A stretch of 60,000 nt of DNA from Membranipora membranacea (Eukaryota; Bryozoa; Gymnolaemata; Cheilostomatida; Membraniporidae). The stretch is from NCBI GenBank assembly GCA_914767715.1, contig OU612075.1, forward strand, positions 20,400,001 through 20,460,000, given 5' to 3'. Every line of letters starts with the position of its first letter. Within the stretch, counting starts at the first letter, position 1. This document shows, piece by piece, positions 22,797-37,700 of the stretch. The translations under genes and the position numbers were made by a program. Under the pieces are notes generated by a model. It was not told the DNA's origin, did not search any database, and was given only the letters and a program-made list of their open reading frames with translations.

Positions 22797-25700
22797 GTAA
22801 GTCTGCCAGCCTAATAAAGTCTATATTTTATTTGTTACTGAAAACAATGAAAGCCTCTTTTTTATAGTGCTAAATTAGGGACTGTTATCTCTCAAATGTC
22901 TTTATCAGTCAGTTCTTCCATCGACTTCCAATGTAGTTGCTGCCAATCTTCAAGCTTAGTGATTATTAATTTTCTACTTTGGTGTTGACCAGATTGCTAT
23001 GGTAAAATGTCCGTCCTGACAAACTGTTGTTTGCAAGCAAACTGTTTTTGTGTAGTCAGGAACCGCATATTTAAAATGATCCTATGTTCACATGTGAGGA
23101 AGGGGGGGGGGGGGCTCAACCGGGGTCAAACTCACACTTAAAAGTCAAAAACTCGAACTCCACATACACCTGAAAGTATATTTTACACTGGATATTATCT
23201 GTCAAAAGTCAAATGCGTTTGTCTCAGTTTGATGGGAGTAGTAGTTTAAGTGATTAAACTGTGCAGGGATAGCGGGAAGGAGCATTCTGTTGTAAACCAC
23301 TTTCCCCACTCAACCATTTCTCCTCACTTAACCACTTGGGAAAGAAGTGGAGAATTGAATGCTACTGCTATCTATTTAGCACTGTTCGAGCGCTTAATCT
23401 AAACAGAGTGTCGCATTGAGGGCAATCACTGAATCTCATGATCCAGCTTTATGATAACTGTTGTTTTTATTCCTTCCAACTTCATATCTGCATGTCAATT
23501 TCCAAGAGTGGGTTTTTGGCATGACGCCTTTGTATTTGTATTGTGGTAAAGGATTGCGCAGTTATCCCCCTATAATTGCTCAGTCTCACTCTTTGACATC
23601 GAGTTTAACCACCTGTGATTCGCGGTGGTAGAAGAACTTTGGTGCGATTGTTTTACCCTGCAGGCATAGTTATCCAGGCCATGGTGCTGGATAAGTGTTC
23701 CTTCATACATCAATCATCTCTAATCTCATAAAGAATCAATACCAACTACTGTAGTCGGTCAGTGATTGTCCATTGAGTCCTAACTTATCTGCAAAAATCA
23801 CAGTTCTCTTGATTGTCCAACCAAATGGATTACGGAACCTGAGGAAATCTGGCGCAATTGCTTTCAATTATGAGAATATTTATAAAATAAACCAATTATC
23901 AGGTTTTGACAAAAGACTAATCATGGAATGCCAATGCACTTACCTGTACTTGTAAAATGTCTATTCATTGTCTTAAAATGTTGTACCGAGACATACATAG
24001 GCCTTCATACAGCCTCTGCATTAGACAATGCCACAAGACCAAGGCCACACAGTCATACCTTGATTTAGCTATCATCAGTTGTCGGCTACAGCTGATGTAT
24101 CTGTTCTGCAATACTGTGGTCCATCCATGTAACAATGGATATTGTAAGTTTGTGACCTCACTGTGAGATCTTTCAGTTGAAGGGTTGTTTTATATTTCTT
24201 GTCCTTGCAGGAAAAAGAAGACCAGAATAAGCTGCGAGCTGGCCAACCAATCAGACTCTTTCACAAGGAGATCGAGGCTTATATGGTGGCTGAAGGCCTG
24301 TTTGATGATGAGGTCACAGAAGATGGTAAGTACCCTCAGAAGGGTAAAGGCCATCATATTTTTCAGCAGGGTAGTGAGCCATGTTTGGATCGGCCGCTCT
24401 GTATGTATGTTGCCTTTAACCTTGATTTCTAACAGGGATTTTCCATGTTTTTTAGAAATAACTTTGTCAAGAGACTGGGGCCATATAATAGAAATGGCCT
24501 ATAAAATTAATGATGGCTAATAGGCTTCGTGTTATCTTGGTGCATGCTTTTGTGCCAGAATATGAATTATTTATCCAATAGAAAACATTTTAGTGTTGAC
24601 CAAAGCTATTGGGATCACCTGAGTTGGCCATTCCAGCAATCACAGAGTTTCCATGGATCGACCTGAGCTAATTTCGAGGCTGTTAGATATGTGGAACTAC
24701 CTCTCGGTTCGTGCTGAGCTCAGAGGTTCAGTTATGTTTATGGGTTATCATCCAAGGCCGTAGATCGAGAGGTCTGGATTCAAGTCCTAGCGGTGGCAGA
24801 TATATTTGAAGTTTCAGCTTGATCTCAATCCATGGGAATGAATGCGTATCTCGAGGGAAAGCTATAAGGTGACAACTCAGCTCGAGCTCAAAATTACCAT
24901 GGAAACCCAGTGATTGGCGAAATTCATGGTTACTTCTTTGTGAGATGATAAGATTTTATTCCTCATTGCGTAATCAAATATTTGTTGCTCGACAAGTCCA
25001 GAATGATTGCTAGTCCAAACAGTTTATTCTCAAATTACCTGTTACCGATCCGCTGCATGTTACCGACCGCTGCATGTCACCGACCGCTGCATGTCATCGC
25101 CCGCAAGACCGAGTTTTTTTTTACATTTTTAAGTCTTCTTCGTCACTGTTTTTGTCTAGTTTTGATCAAATTTTCAAACGTGATTATATATCATGTGCAG
25201 GGGTATAATTTTAATGTTAACATTACTAAACCATAGGAAAAGTTATGATGGTTTGAATCTGTAAAATCACTCCTTGGTTGAAGCTACAGCTTTATCACCT
25301 TGATGATCTAATTTTACAGTTCACTTCCGTATGAGACCAGTGAATCAGCAGAACCCAAAGACATTGTTCCCATCTACCTCGGCGATTACTTACTGGCAGT
25401 TTGAACTTGAGGATCGCTCTCTAGAAAGTAAGTACATTACTGTAAAACGAGGGTACTGCATACTAGGCCCATATAGCAGTCTTAACCTAGCATTGTCTCA
25501 CGGCCATAAAAAAAAGTCTAAACTAGGATTGTCCAGTGAGAAATAACGAATGAGAATCATAGGATATCATACAGACAATCTAAGATACAAAGTTTCTGCT
25601 ACATACAATTCTTTACCGTTACATTTGAGATCTAAAGAGAAGTTCAGTTCATTCAAAACTTTACTTTTCAACCATATATTATCGACTTGACCAACATCAT

Positions 25701-28700
25701 TGATGATATTAATTTTCTTCTGTTTCTCTTTTTTTGTTTTAAAAAAAATTGTTTTCTGGCACTGAGTGCAAAACATTTCGAATGAGATGACTTTTGATGC
25801 CAAAAAAGTATATATATAGGAGTATACTCTGGATATCGCTATGAATTAGGAGCAGAAATGAGTGCGAAGTAGTTGCTAAAATTTTTAGAGATTGTGAAAA
25901 GTCCAAATTGGGTCTAATTAATATCATGACAGCTCCAGATAGACCCTGATATACTCGGTGTGGCTTAGCGCTAACAACGAATAATGTTAATCTTTGTTAA
26001 AATTTACGACTTTTGATGAGCAGTTCATTTTGATATACATGTGGTTCATGAATATGAGCAGGTTTGAATATCTGATACTTGTATTTGGATATATTCTCTC
26101 TCCAACTCTCGTTAATTAGTAGATTTGGCATAAATTTTGAATGAGTTGACACACTTGCTCCATTGCCGATCATTTGTCCTTGTTTAACAGAGTGAATTTC
26201 AATTTTGCTTCAACTTCGATTTGGGACATATTACCAAAATATTTGCACTGGACACACAGAAAATCAATATTTATTAACCAGCTCATGGATGGTTTGTATC
26301 TAGTTTCCATCTTGATCACGATGCAGCAATCAATTTTTTGAATATGTTTCACAGAGCTTTCAATACCAAAACGGTTAAAGCGAAAACTACTCAGGACTGG
26401 TAGGATGCTCTCAGATCATAGACTTTGCTTGTTTGAAATCACAATTTGTTATCAGTTATTTTGAGATATAATTTAGAAGCTCATTATAATAAACACATGT
26501 TTCCAGACACCTAAAACACACTCACCCATATATTTATACTCAGATGACACTTTCACTCAAACAAGTATACTCAGAGATAAAAGTTAATGAAATTAAATAT
26601 TCGTTAACCCAAGGCGTTATTGCTATTTAATTTAATATTTCATCTGAATCTGTGTTGCCATCCTGTATGATAACAGTAAGGATTTGTCCTCCCATTCTGC
26701 TACAGCAGACAACTCTTTTGCTTGAAATTGTTATATTAATTTAGTCGTGGATCCTTAAAGTAGACTGCAGTCCGGTGGTCTGCCGCTTTGAAAACAATCA
26801 ATGGCTAATAACTTCAAAACACTTAAAAAGTCTAAGGGCTGAAATCCAATATCTGCTCAATGCAGCAAGAATCACATAACTTTGAGATGTTGTTTATCGT
26901 ACCTGGTAGGTGGTCTGTGAGGTTTGTAATCATACCTGTCATATTTCTCACAGGTGGTCTCATATTATGGGAGCAGCAGGTACGCATGCGTCACATGATC
27001 ACTCGTAAGTATCTGAAGATAACAAAGGATGGTAAGATACACCTAGAGGATGATAACGCTGATCCCCTTACTGTGTTCAGACTTCACCCTGTGATCAGAG
27101 AGCGAGATGAGATTGAGTATGAGACTTACTGTCGGATCGAGCATGTCGTTACTGGACGCTGGATATCTACAACTCAAGGTACGCAGGCACTGGTGGTTTG
27201 ATATCTCCAACCGGCATTGGTGTATTCTATTTGCATTTTCATTCATTGTTGGATTAAACCATATCAGATCTTCTCCTCCTTGAGAACTTGCAACACATGG
27301 CCCAAGATACAATACATTATTTTTTTGCACACCCGAAAAAATTTTGCAATTTGCGTTCACTTTCATTTTACAGATTTTTAGTAGAGAAGGTTCTCTGTCT
27401 TTATTCGTACTTATTCGCAGGAATTGACTAAATTACCTGCTGATCTTTTATTTAAAACAGATCCGTACACACCGAAAAGAGGGGACGGTCCAGACGTTGG
27501 TGCTAATTCTATGTCAAGTCTAAAATGGACACAGGCTAATCTTGTGGTGGTATGTATAAGAAACATTGTAAACTAGCTTTTCAACTTTGTCCAGGTGCCC
27601 TTCTCTCCATCTCTAGCGAAAACTACTCCAATGACTGCAAGAATCAACGAATAATGTGTGTGCGCAGGGACTTTTTTTCAGCGTAAACCGGTTGATAATG
27701 TCTGCTGAAATACCAGGAGGAACATCAGATGATGTTTGTTTGAAGACAAATTTCTTCAATCTCTTACCTGTCTCAGTTTTAGCAAAATTATAAACTGGTT
27801 AATGCCCACAGAGTGATCAATCAGAAACTTTTATTACAATCAAACGAATAGCGAAAATATTTTTTATGCTCTGTAGTCCCACCTCTGAAAACAGCCAACC
27901 ATGGAAATGGACAAATCATAAAAATGATAGCTAAATTTGGGAATGTTTGGTGGTTAGATTTGGTTTTACTTAACTTCACCTGGGTGAGTAAGCTCTAATT
28001 TATCTGCAGGTAACCACGGATGATGAGATGAAGTATGATGATGCCTTCACAGTTCAGCTAGTAGATCCTGAATTAGTAGAGATATTCAACTACATGGCTG
28101 GATCTGTACCTTTCATACAGAAGCTTATAGCTCAGGTTAGTAGTGTATGTTTCTAACAAGTCTTGTGTAGATCATATACCCAGACTCTGCATTTGTTAAA
28201 ATTCTTCGCCTAACCAGGTCTCACAAAAATGGAAACTCGTTTGACTCTTTTTCGCATCTTTCTCATCTAATTTTATCCAAACCATTCCTGGCTTTAATCA
28301 CATGAAGCCAGAGGAAATCCACATCACTTTGAAAATTTCCGCTGCACCAATATTTATTCCTGTCACAGCTGTAAGTTGGCGATTGGCTTTGGGAGCAGTT
28401 CAGAACGGGGTTTAAGAGTCAATGCTGGGTATTCTGTAAAATGACTAGACACAGGGCTCGTATCTCACTTTTGTCAGCCTGACGACTGCACTAAAATTGA
28501 TTTCATGTTCTTTGGAGATGTGTGGTCTGTAATATAGTTATGACATATATCCCACAATGCAATTAATCTTATTTACTTTACAGAGGAATGCTGGTAAGTC
28601 ACTGAATGCTAAGCAGGCTCACTCTTATGTACAAGCTCTGGACCAAATGTGCAGCTTCATGATAGTGGAGGGTGAACCAAGCAAGAACAGACAGAAACTC

Positions 28701-31700
28701 CTCAGAAATTTGAGAGTAAGTTATATGTAAACAGAAATGCTTTCTTTTGATGTAATTAAAAACCCTCAGCAACCTGAAAGAATTTGATACACAGTCTAAA
28801 ATTGAGGGTAAGTCACTTGTAAACTATGTTTCCTACTCATCGATAATGGAGGATCCTCAGCAACCTGAAAGAACGATATGCAGTGTAAAAATGTGCCATG
28901 AACTATCCAATCATAGATTACCAGTCGTATAATCCCTTCTAATTTCGACTGATTTCTAAAACATTTTCGGTGACTCACTTTGACATTTTCAGCCCCGGCC
29001 TTCAAGTTCCCTCATATCACATGTAGACAGTTGTTTTATGTTGATTTTTGTATCCTATATTTACAGTTGGTAGAGCTCCTGGTCAAACTCCTCACTACAC
29101 CACTGAGAGGCGCTCCTGATATTATGTGAGTATAAGAAATCTTTCATATGCTTTATCTTTAGTTGACCTAAGCTACAGTCTAAATTACATACACAGGGGA
29201 ATAGATAATAAGGTAACACGCAAAAAGAAATAAACACTACACACAAAAACAAACACACACAGAAAACAATCATTTGATTTTTTTATTTCGATACAGGAGT
29301 TATGACTTCAGATTTGTTATGGTAATTGCATGAGAGAAAATAAAACACTTACACAATTTATAAATGTATATGCATGTGCCAATCCCCTGAACTTCACCGA
29401 GCAAGTTTGTTTTCACAGATCCTAATTGACCAACAATACAAAATAATACATGGTCATATGAGGCGCGCCATGATGAACATACAAACATTTATTTTTTATT
29501 GTTTTTCATTTTGCAGACATTTGCAGAAGATCTTTGCGAAGGCTTATGATGTTTTGTATCATTATCTACAAGGAAACAGCAGAAAGAATGAACTGTACAT
29601 CGCCAAACACATCGACTTCTTCCAGACTCAGTTTGAGCTCGGGGTGAGTTATTATTAGATTATAATGTACATAATAATAATAACAAAGTTATCATAATAT
29701 CATAATATAATATGTGAATACATATTAAAGTCTTTTCACAATAATTATACTATATATACTGACATATTGAGTTAATGTATATGTCTGTGATCTGCAACTT
29801 TTAGAGGACTTGATAAAAAAACTAGGTTTGTCGGAATGGATATTATTTGATTGAATGTAGAAAATTATGGACCGGCGACATGTGAGTATTATATAATATT
29901 TTGCTCAGCCAGGAGACTGATATATGCTGTTATCCCCTTTTGTAACCATTTAACTTGGTGATGGTTCGCTCAGGCTACTAAGCTGTACCTAAATTGAATA
30001 TTAAAATCGGCACACAGGGTTTGAAAAATACTACTGTTGTCAGTTGAATAAGAAATGACACAAGAATAAAGTAATCAAATTATAACATAATGACAAGCAG
30101 GATCTTTTTAATACGCTGAACATTGACCATACTCCGTTGTTATATATCGTTTATTACACCCCTCAAACACATTGGCTACACATTTATGTGCTGCCGTACT
30201 ATGGAGTTGTGCTCACCTGCCCACTGAGCTCTCAACTCATACATGGCCATGATAGTTAGATAGATTTTTAGTTTCAATAATTGACGCAATATCTCATGTT
30301 AATATATCTTGCTTTTTATCCAGATTTAACATTGTATTTGTCATTGGATTTTTGTCATGTGATAACTTTAAATGTAATGACCTGCTACGTTATGATGTAA
30401 CCTCATATACCTTACATTTACACTGGAAATGATTCAGATCTTTCCATAAGATTATTTGGTCAGAGTTTACTTTTATATAAGGTATCATTGGAACCAGCCA
30501 AAAATCTGCGGTTTGTCACCTGATCAAAGTGTTTAGATTTTCTGTTTCTCTCAATGATAGCTTAAATAAAAGCAAAATCTGACAGGAATCCTCTATACCT
30601 CGCATGTAAATGTAACTCCAACCCATCAGCTGAACGCAGGTATTCGGCTACGCTCTGAAGAAAACATGAAAAATTTGAGTGTTGCTCATAAATCTTATGT
30701 GCCATATTAATTTACAGATGGACATACTGCCTGAATTTGTGACCCATGAGGGTCATAAGGTAGTACTAGAATTCTACTCTTTTCTTTATAAATTTGTATG
30801 ATTTCCAATAGATGTGTATTGTGCCATCATGCTTTTATATCCACTGAGGAATACTGATTATCATCAAAAATATCAACCATGTGCTAATTTCACAGGCCAA
30901 AAGCTTCTGCAAACAGCAAAGGACTGATGCATGACAATTCAAAATGTTTATTAGAATTGAACACCAATTGCATGTGCAGTCAGGTCCATTGTTATTGCAA
31001 TATCAAAATTATCCCTTGTATTGTAATTCTCCCCCTATTCCACCCATCAAGTGAAAGTGAAAGTGGATAGAACTCTAACTGTGGATAGCCAGCGGCTATG
31101 TTTATAATTTTATCACAATTTAAGAATTTAGAAGACATAGAGTTGTATGCTTGCCACAGCTAAGAAAATTGCACTGCATAATTTCATGAGCACAAGTTTC
31201 ATATCTTAAGAAGAGTCACTGAATAAGCAAACCTTTTTGTAATTCGATATGACTAACAACAAGCTTTTGCTGGGGAAAATCACCAAACGGTTATCGCAAA
31301 GAGGAAATAGTGTGATAGGCATGTGATGGGTTCGAAACTGCAAACTACCGATTCTACAATCCTTGCTATGGATTAAAGATGGGTAACTTGGGCTTAATTC
31401 AGGATATGTGTCTAGACTCTAGAGTATGATTTATGACAGGTCGTTGTTACCAACTATGTGTATGTATGTTCGATAACTATTTTCAATTGCTAAATTTATA
31501 ATATACATTGCAGGGAGATATTGGGCTCAAAGCTGTCCACATGGTTATGGAACTCATCAAAGACAATCGTAAAATTGTAGACAGGATAACCAAAGAGCAT
31601 ATCGACACCTTCGTCAATCTCCTCACCAGGAAAAAGGTAAAACTATGTCTATACTTCAAAACATTACAGCCCCCTTATGAAAGAATATAATGGTCCAAAT

Positions 31701-34700
31701 ATTGGGAGTGACAGTTAACTCTTTTCACACTCAGTATTCATTAAACATATCAAAGGAGATATCATATCAGAAGTTGACTTTTTAAAGGAACAAGAACACC
31801 CTGTAAAGCTAATTGTTCGCTCTACACCCAAAGCTTATGTTCCTCTTGGTAGCGTAGTAGACAATTACCTGTATATACTAAACCATGGCTTTCCAGACCT
31901 AATAATCTGGTAAAACTAATATCCTTTTACTCAATTGGATCAGATTGGCAGCCAGATCGTATATAGATCCTACATGTCACTACATTTAATTATTCTAAGT
32001 CAGCCCGATTTGATAATTGACCAATTCACTCGAAAGCTAAGCGCATACATGTGAACTCTTGCTACCCAGCTTATTTTGATGAGTCAGCCATCTTTCATCG
32101 ACATTTTGATGGTGTAGGAATATAGTGCGATGAGGCTTTCTGGACTAAGCGTAATGTTGAGCTACCGAAGGGGTTTCGTATCAGCTCATAATTCTGACTT
32201 TGCTATCCAACTGTTAATGTCTTTTTCTATCGCTTTGTTTCATGATATTTTCCTATTTACAGAACTACCAGTACCTGGACTTGCTGAGCGTGCTCTGCGT
32301 TTGTGATGGTATGGCTCTACCTGATAACCAGGAGTATATAACTAGAGCCTGGCTCATGTCTGACCGAAAGAATGTCGTATACTACACAGATCTCGGGCAG
32401 AAGATAAAACGGGAAGCTAATGTAGTATACGTCTCTACAGATAGCTCGAGAACATGGACAGCACTGCACGACTTTGTTGCGAGGGTGAGGGAATGTTTCA
32501 TTATTGAACAGATACATCCTTGGGATGACAGACTTATTGGTAAATCTAGTCGAAACCGTCATCTACTTTATGATTTATTTTATTTTAGTACAAGTGCTTC
32601 GGTATATCGCAGTTACATACTAAACAATAAACATACACATTATATTAATAATAAGGCAACCCTACCATATAGGTCACCTCTATCTTAGAAACACCAGTCC
32701 AAATCCTCTATTAAGTAGACTGAAATTCAACTAGCATTTGTGACTGCTTTCCCAACCATAGTAAAATACCCATTCAGAACGCTAGCCCGCCTCTGTGTTG
32801 TAAATATATTGTTAGACTGTTGTATCGTATATATGTTGTAGTCTTCTATTTCTAAAACGTACTGTTATGTGAATGTTGTTGCGTTGTTGTATCATACAGG
32901 TGCCTATGTTACATAATGACCAGAAGGTTTGTTGTTGTTCTGTAGTTACAGCTTTGAGTTTGAGCTAACACACATAGCATATATAGAATACCTAGAACAA
33001 GTTTGATCTATGCCTGCATTTTTGAATTGCCCCCCCCCCCCCTCCACAGCGGAGACCAGTGTAAGGGGAGCGACTGGAAAGCAGGCAAACTGGATTAAAC
33101 TTGATCTAAAGAATACCCCTTATATTCCCTTAAATGTTTGCAAGAGGGAGACTTTGTAATTGGTAAGGCCCGTAGGAATCATCATTGAGAAGGGTCCAAG
33201 AGATTTTTTATCCTGCAGGGTATGCCAAATCCTTTTCTTGCCAGAGGTGCTGAACTCCAACACAGTTGGAACTAGTGTCGTTGAGATATGCTAGGTCCAA
33301 CTCAATTTGAAGTTTTGAGTTCTCTTTATATTATAGACCACTTCTTGCTTTGCCTTTTTTATGCACCCCAATCTCACCTGTATTTTTAGGTTGACTTTGC
33401 AGTTACACATACTCATACTAAAATTTCGTGTGTGAGTGAATCCCCTCCCTTGGTGCATCGCTGCTTTACGCTAATACAATATTTTTTTTTTTTTTGGTTT
33501 CTGCAACGATTTATTGTAATTAAAATCAAAGGACTAAAATAGTGAAATAAAATAAGGCAGCGGCATTGTCAGATTAGTCCAAGACTAGTATGGCGACCAT
33601 CCGATTATCGGGAAAACGAAGGCTACTGTCCCCAGGGCGAACCCAGACACACAGCCTACTCGACAAGAAGCGAACCACACCCCCACAGCGAGGACGCCAA
33701 CCTCCCACGCAAAGCAGAAGGAGCCGCCCCCTCCTCCCCCAGTAGGTGTGAATTCCACAGGTAAACACCTGTGGTTAACATTGACCTCTCCCCTCTACTG
33801 TTGTTGGCTCTCTTTGGGGCAAATTTTTCCTTCGACCTAGTGGCTTTAATGGCAGGGGTTTGAATTTCTAACTCCCCATTAAGGCGAGTATTATTAAAAT
33901 GTAACAAATAGCGGTATTTAAAAAGCATTTTGATGGGCATAATTTGATACTCAGAGAAGAAAGAGGTCACATGACCATGTGGGCGGATTTTGAGTATGAC
34001 ACGAAGAGCTGATTTTTTAAGTAAATAGATTTGATTAAGATGACAATTTGCGGCATGACCATAAAACTCAATACCATAAATTAATTGTGGATAAAAGAAT
34101 GTGTAATACGAATTGATCATCGTAGGAATATCGAAATATGGTCGTACACTATGCATTAAAAATAGGATGTAGTTCAATTTCCGACAAACTTCTAAAATAT
34201 GGGTTTTAAAAATAATGCTCTCATCAAGGTGAATGCCGAGAAAGTTGGTGCTATTTTTTGTCTGTAAAACCTGATTACCAAGTTTAATTTGGTACTGTTC
34301 AGGATCTACAATTTGCTTATTTTGGGATTTAAAAATTACCTGAAATGTTTTTGTGTAGTTTAAAATCAATTTATTACTCAAGCACCATTGTTCAATTTTA
34401 TGAACATTTGATTTTAAAATTTCGGGATCATTGGAAAATATATTTGTGTCATCGGCAAAGAGAATATATTTAAACATTGGCGCAGATATTACCAAATCAT
34501 TGATAAATAATAAAAATAAAACTGGACCTAATACAGATCCCTGAGGAACTCCTATATCGACCTTTTTCATTGTACTGGAATGATCGTTGATTTTGACAAA
34601 TTGTTTTCTGTTTTCTAAATAAGATTTCAACAAGTCACATGCATCATTTGTAAAATTGTAAAAAGGCAATTTTTTGATTAAAATATCATGGTTGATGGTA

Positions 34701-37700
34701 TCAAAAGCCTTGCTGAAGTAATATAGAAAGAAAGAAAAATATTCCTTGTGTAATTTTACTATTATTAAAACTGTCGTACAGGTGTTCCATTAGTCTAGAT
34801 ATAGCAGAAGTTGTGTTCCGTTTTTCACGGAATCTAAACTGGCTGTCAATTAAAATATTAGAATTTTTCAAATAAAAACGAAGTTGGATAGCTAATACTT
34901 TTTCCGCAATTTTTGATATTGCAGTTAATATTGATATCGGTCGATAGTTGTTACAGTCAAATTTATCACCTTCTTTATGCAGTGGTCGTACTCTGGCAAT
35001 TTTCTGGCTATCTGGAAATTTTGATGTTCGAACAATAAGATTGATCATGTGGGTCAAGATTGGGCTGATAGCATTTTTATTTTCTTTAATGATTTTCATG
35101 GAAATCCCATCGTACCCAACTGCTTTTTTTGCAGAGGAATTATTTATGATACTCTCTGTAATGTCGTTTGTAATTTCTAAGAAGTCAAAATGGTTAATTC
35201 TGTCGTATTTTGATAAGTATGATAATGGGTCAGCTCCACATTGAGGTAATTTAGCTGCCAAGCCAGAACCTACACTCGTGAAAAACTTGTTAAAACATTC
35301 AGCAATTTCATTTTCAGATGTGTACCTTTGTCCATTTGGTTCAATACAGCTTGGTGTTGAAGACTTGTCTGCTTTTCTGTTTAAAAGCCGATTTACAAAG
35401 GCCCATTTCTCATTTTGATTCGATTTTACATTTTCAAATTCAGTTTTGTAAAATTCTATTCTTGCATCTTTGATGATATTACATGTCAGATTTTTTATCT
35501 TAGAATATTTTTTTAGAAGTTTACTGTTGAAAGGCTCATCCTTTAATTTCTGGGCAAGTTTTTCTCACTGTTGAATCAATTTGAAGATTTTGAGCGTCAT
35601 CCAAGGCTTTTTAAAAGTAAATTTTTTGCTTAGCTTTTTAGTTTTAGTTTAATATTAAAAGCAAGAAGGCTCTCCTTCTGCTGTGGCTTTTAAAAACTCT
35701 CTGGAATAACTCTTCCAACCGGTTTTGGCTAATATTAATGTGGGATATGATTCCCGGTATGGCATACGCAATGCATGATCTGCTGGGGATATGTGAGGAA
35801 AGAAATGTTTCACATATCTTACTTTGCATTATACAATGCAATCAATCTATGGTACTACTGGGTGTAAAAAGAAGGGTTGATTTTTGGGGACGTAGAATAT
35901 GATTTGTCTCCTCCAAATGTCATGCCCTGAGCGGCCCTTATTAAATGCATGTATGAAGACAATATATGTCTGGCTGAGTGTCATAATACCAAGACCCCTT
36001 GCATTAAAAAGAATATACGCTGAGAAAAGCTCAGAAAAATAACACAGGATTCAGATATTATTCCGCACTGTTCCGCTTGTTGATATTTCCAATGACTAAA
36101 CATCGACATCCAAGCATCGGCAAAGACCATGACAGCATGTGGAGGATGGGATGTTGTGAAATAGCTATGAAACTGCTGCCTACTGCCCAACTGTGTCAAT
36201 GCATGACTGCGTCCAGCCCGTGTAAAGATAACTCCTATATCTAGTCTTGTGATAGGAAATGGTTTTGTAATATGTATAAATAATGCACATAATTATGCCA
36301 TATTTATAAAAGTTTCAAACAGCTGTCCAAAATGTTTCCGTGGTGATAACTGGATAGGCACAACTCATGTCAGTTGGATTATAATACTAACCAATGATAT
36401 AGTCCATAACACATATCATATCATATTTCTTCACTGAGTCCTCATGTCACCTTATTTAGTCATAACGATTTTCACTAACCCCGAATTGTTTTCTCCTCAT
36501 TTCCAATTGTTATAACCATTTGATTACATTTAACAGTTTTTCAAATATAAAACACTAAAAAGGATATTGGGATACTGTGTGTACAGTTTCGTTGGGTTGT
36601 TTTTGGGTACATAACAAATCAACCGGAAAATAAACAATATTTACAATCACAAGTAATAATGTTTTTGAATAAGACAGTTGTACCCAAAAGTTGATACTAA
36701 TATTTTCAATTTTGTAGCAAGACGACTCCATCGAAGCAAACCAGAAGTTTCTCTTCCTCACTCATCAGCTTGATTTATTCGGAAAGCTGTGCTTCGGTAG
36801 AAACAAGTTTGCTATAGATGTGATAACCAAAGCTCTGTCCTATCTAACGTGGGAGGAGGCGTTCCTCTGTCTCAGTAACGATAACCTTCCGGACAGCCTC
36901 AGAGCCAAGTACTGTGACCTCATCATAGGTGTGTATTTCTTAGTAATAGTAATATTATTTATTGTCACTTCGTTTTACCAGCTGATGAACACAACCCACT
37001 GTTGTTAATACTGTAGAGGACTTAGTGATAGCTACCACCTAATCTTGGCTAGTTGCGGTGGGAGTCTAGGTAAACTAAGAGAATGAGATGTTAGCTAGCG
37101 TGAAAGAAAATTAGTTCATACATATGTGAAATGGCAAACTTTTCTTGCAAGTCCTTCTCTCTAATAAATCATGTATGCACAGCACAAATGGTAAAGGCGA
37201 TGATGATTCTTGCAGATGGGCTTATATATGGATGTTTGTACCTGCCATCAATGCGTAAAGTGTAGGAAATATGCGAGCTGTACTATGAAATTAGATAAAG
37301 TTTGATCAAAGTCGGAGTTGCTCCCCTCTTGACCTACCATTTGCTATTTTGCTTTCAAAATTTTGATCGGACTTGATGTACTATGCAACTGTCTTATTGT
37401 TTCCCCACAGTGTAACTTTTATTAGGTTACAATGAATCATATCTCAACTATGATCATTTTACTTTTCTCCTTCCAGCTATGTTTGTGGATATTGATGAGA
37501 ACGTATCTGTTTTGGACAGAATCAAACTGACCTTTGTCTACGATGAAGTAAATGATAACGCCGATGATGAATTTGGAACCGTAAGTTACTACAAACTCTC
37601 TGTAATCACAGCTGTGTATTTTGTCACTTTCCTTATTCCCGCCTTATAATCCATCCGCATAAATAGACATGAATAAACTGACGACGCAGCTGACACTGTA

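Noticed and set aside
24700-24800. A functional tRNA gene
   Set aside because: A- and B-box-like motifs are present, but no consistent cloverleaf with acceptor and anticodon stems could be drawn.
32485-32688. Open frame running past exon 18 of the IP3R-like gene
   Set aside because: It is read-through of the donor at 32484/32485 (GCGAGG|GTGAGG); the sequence after it loses similarity to the family.
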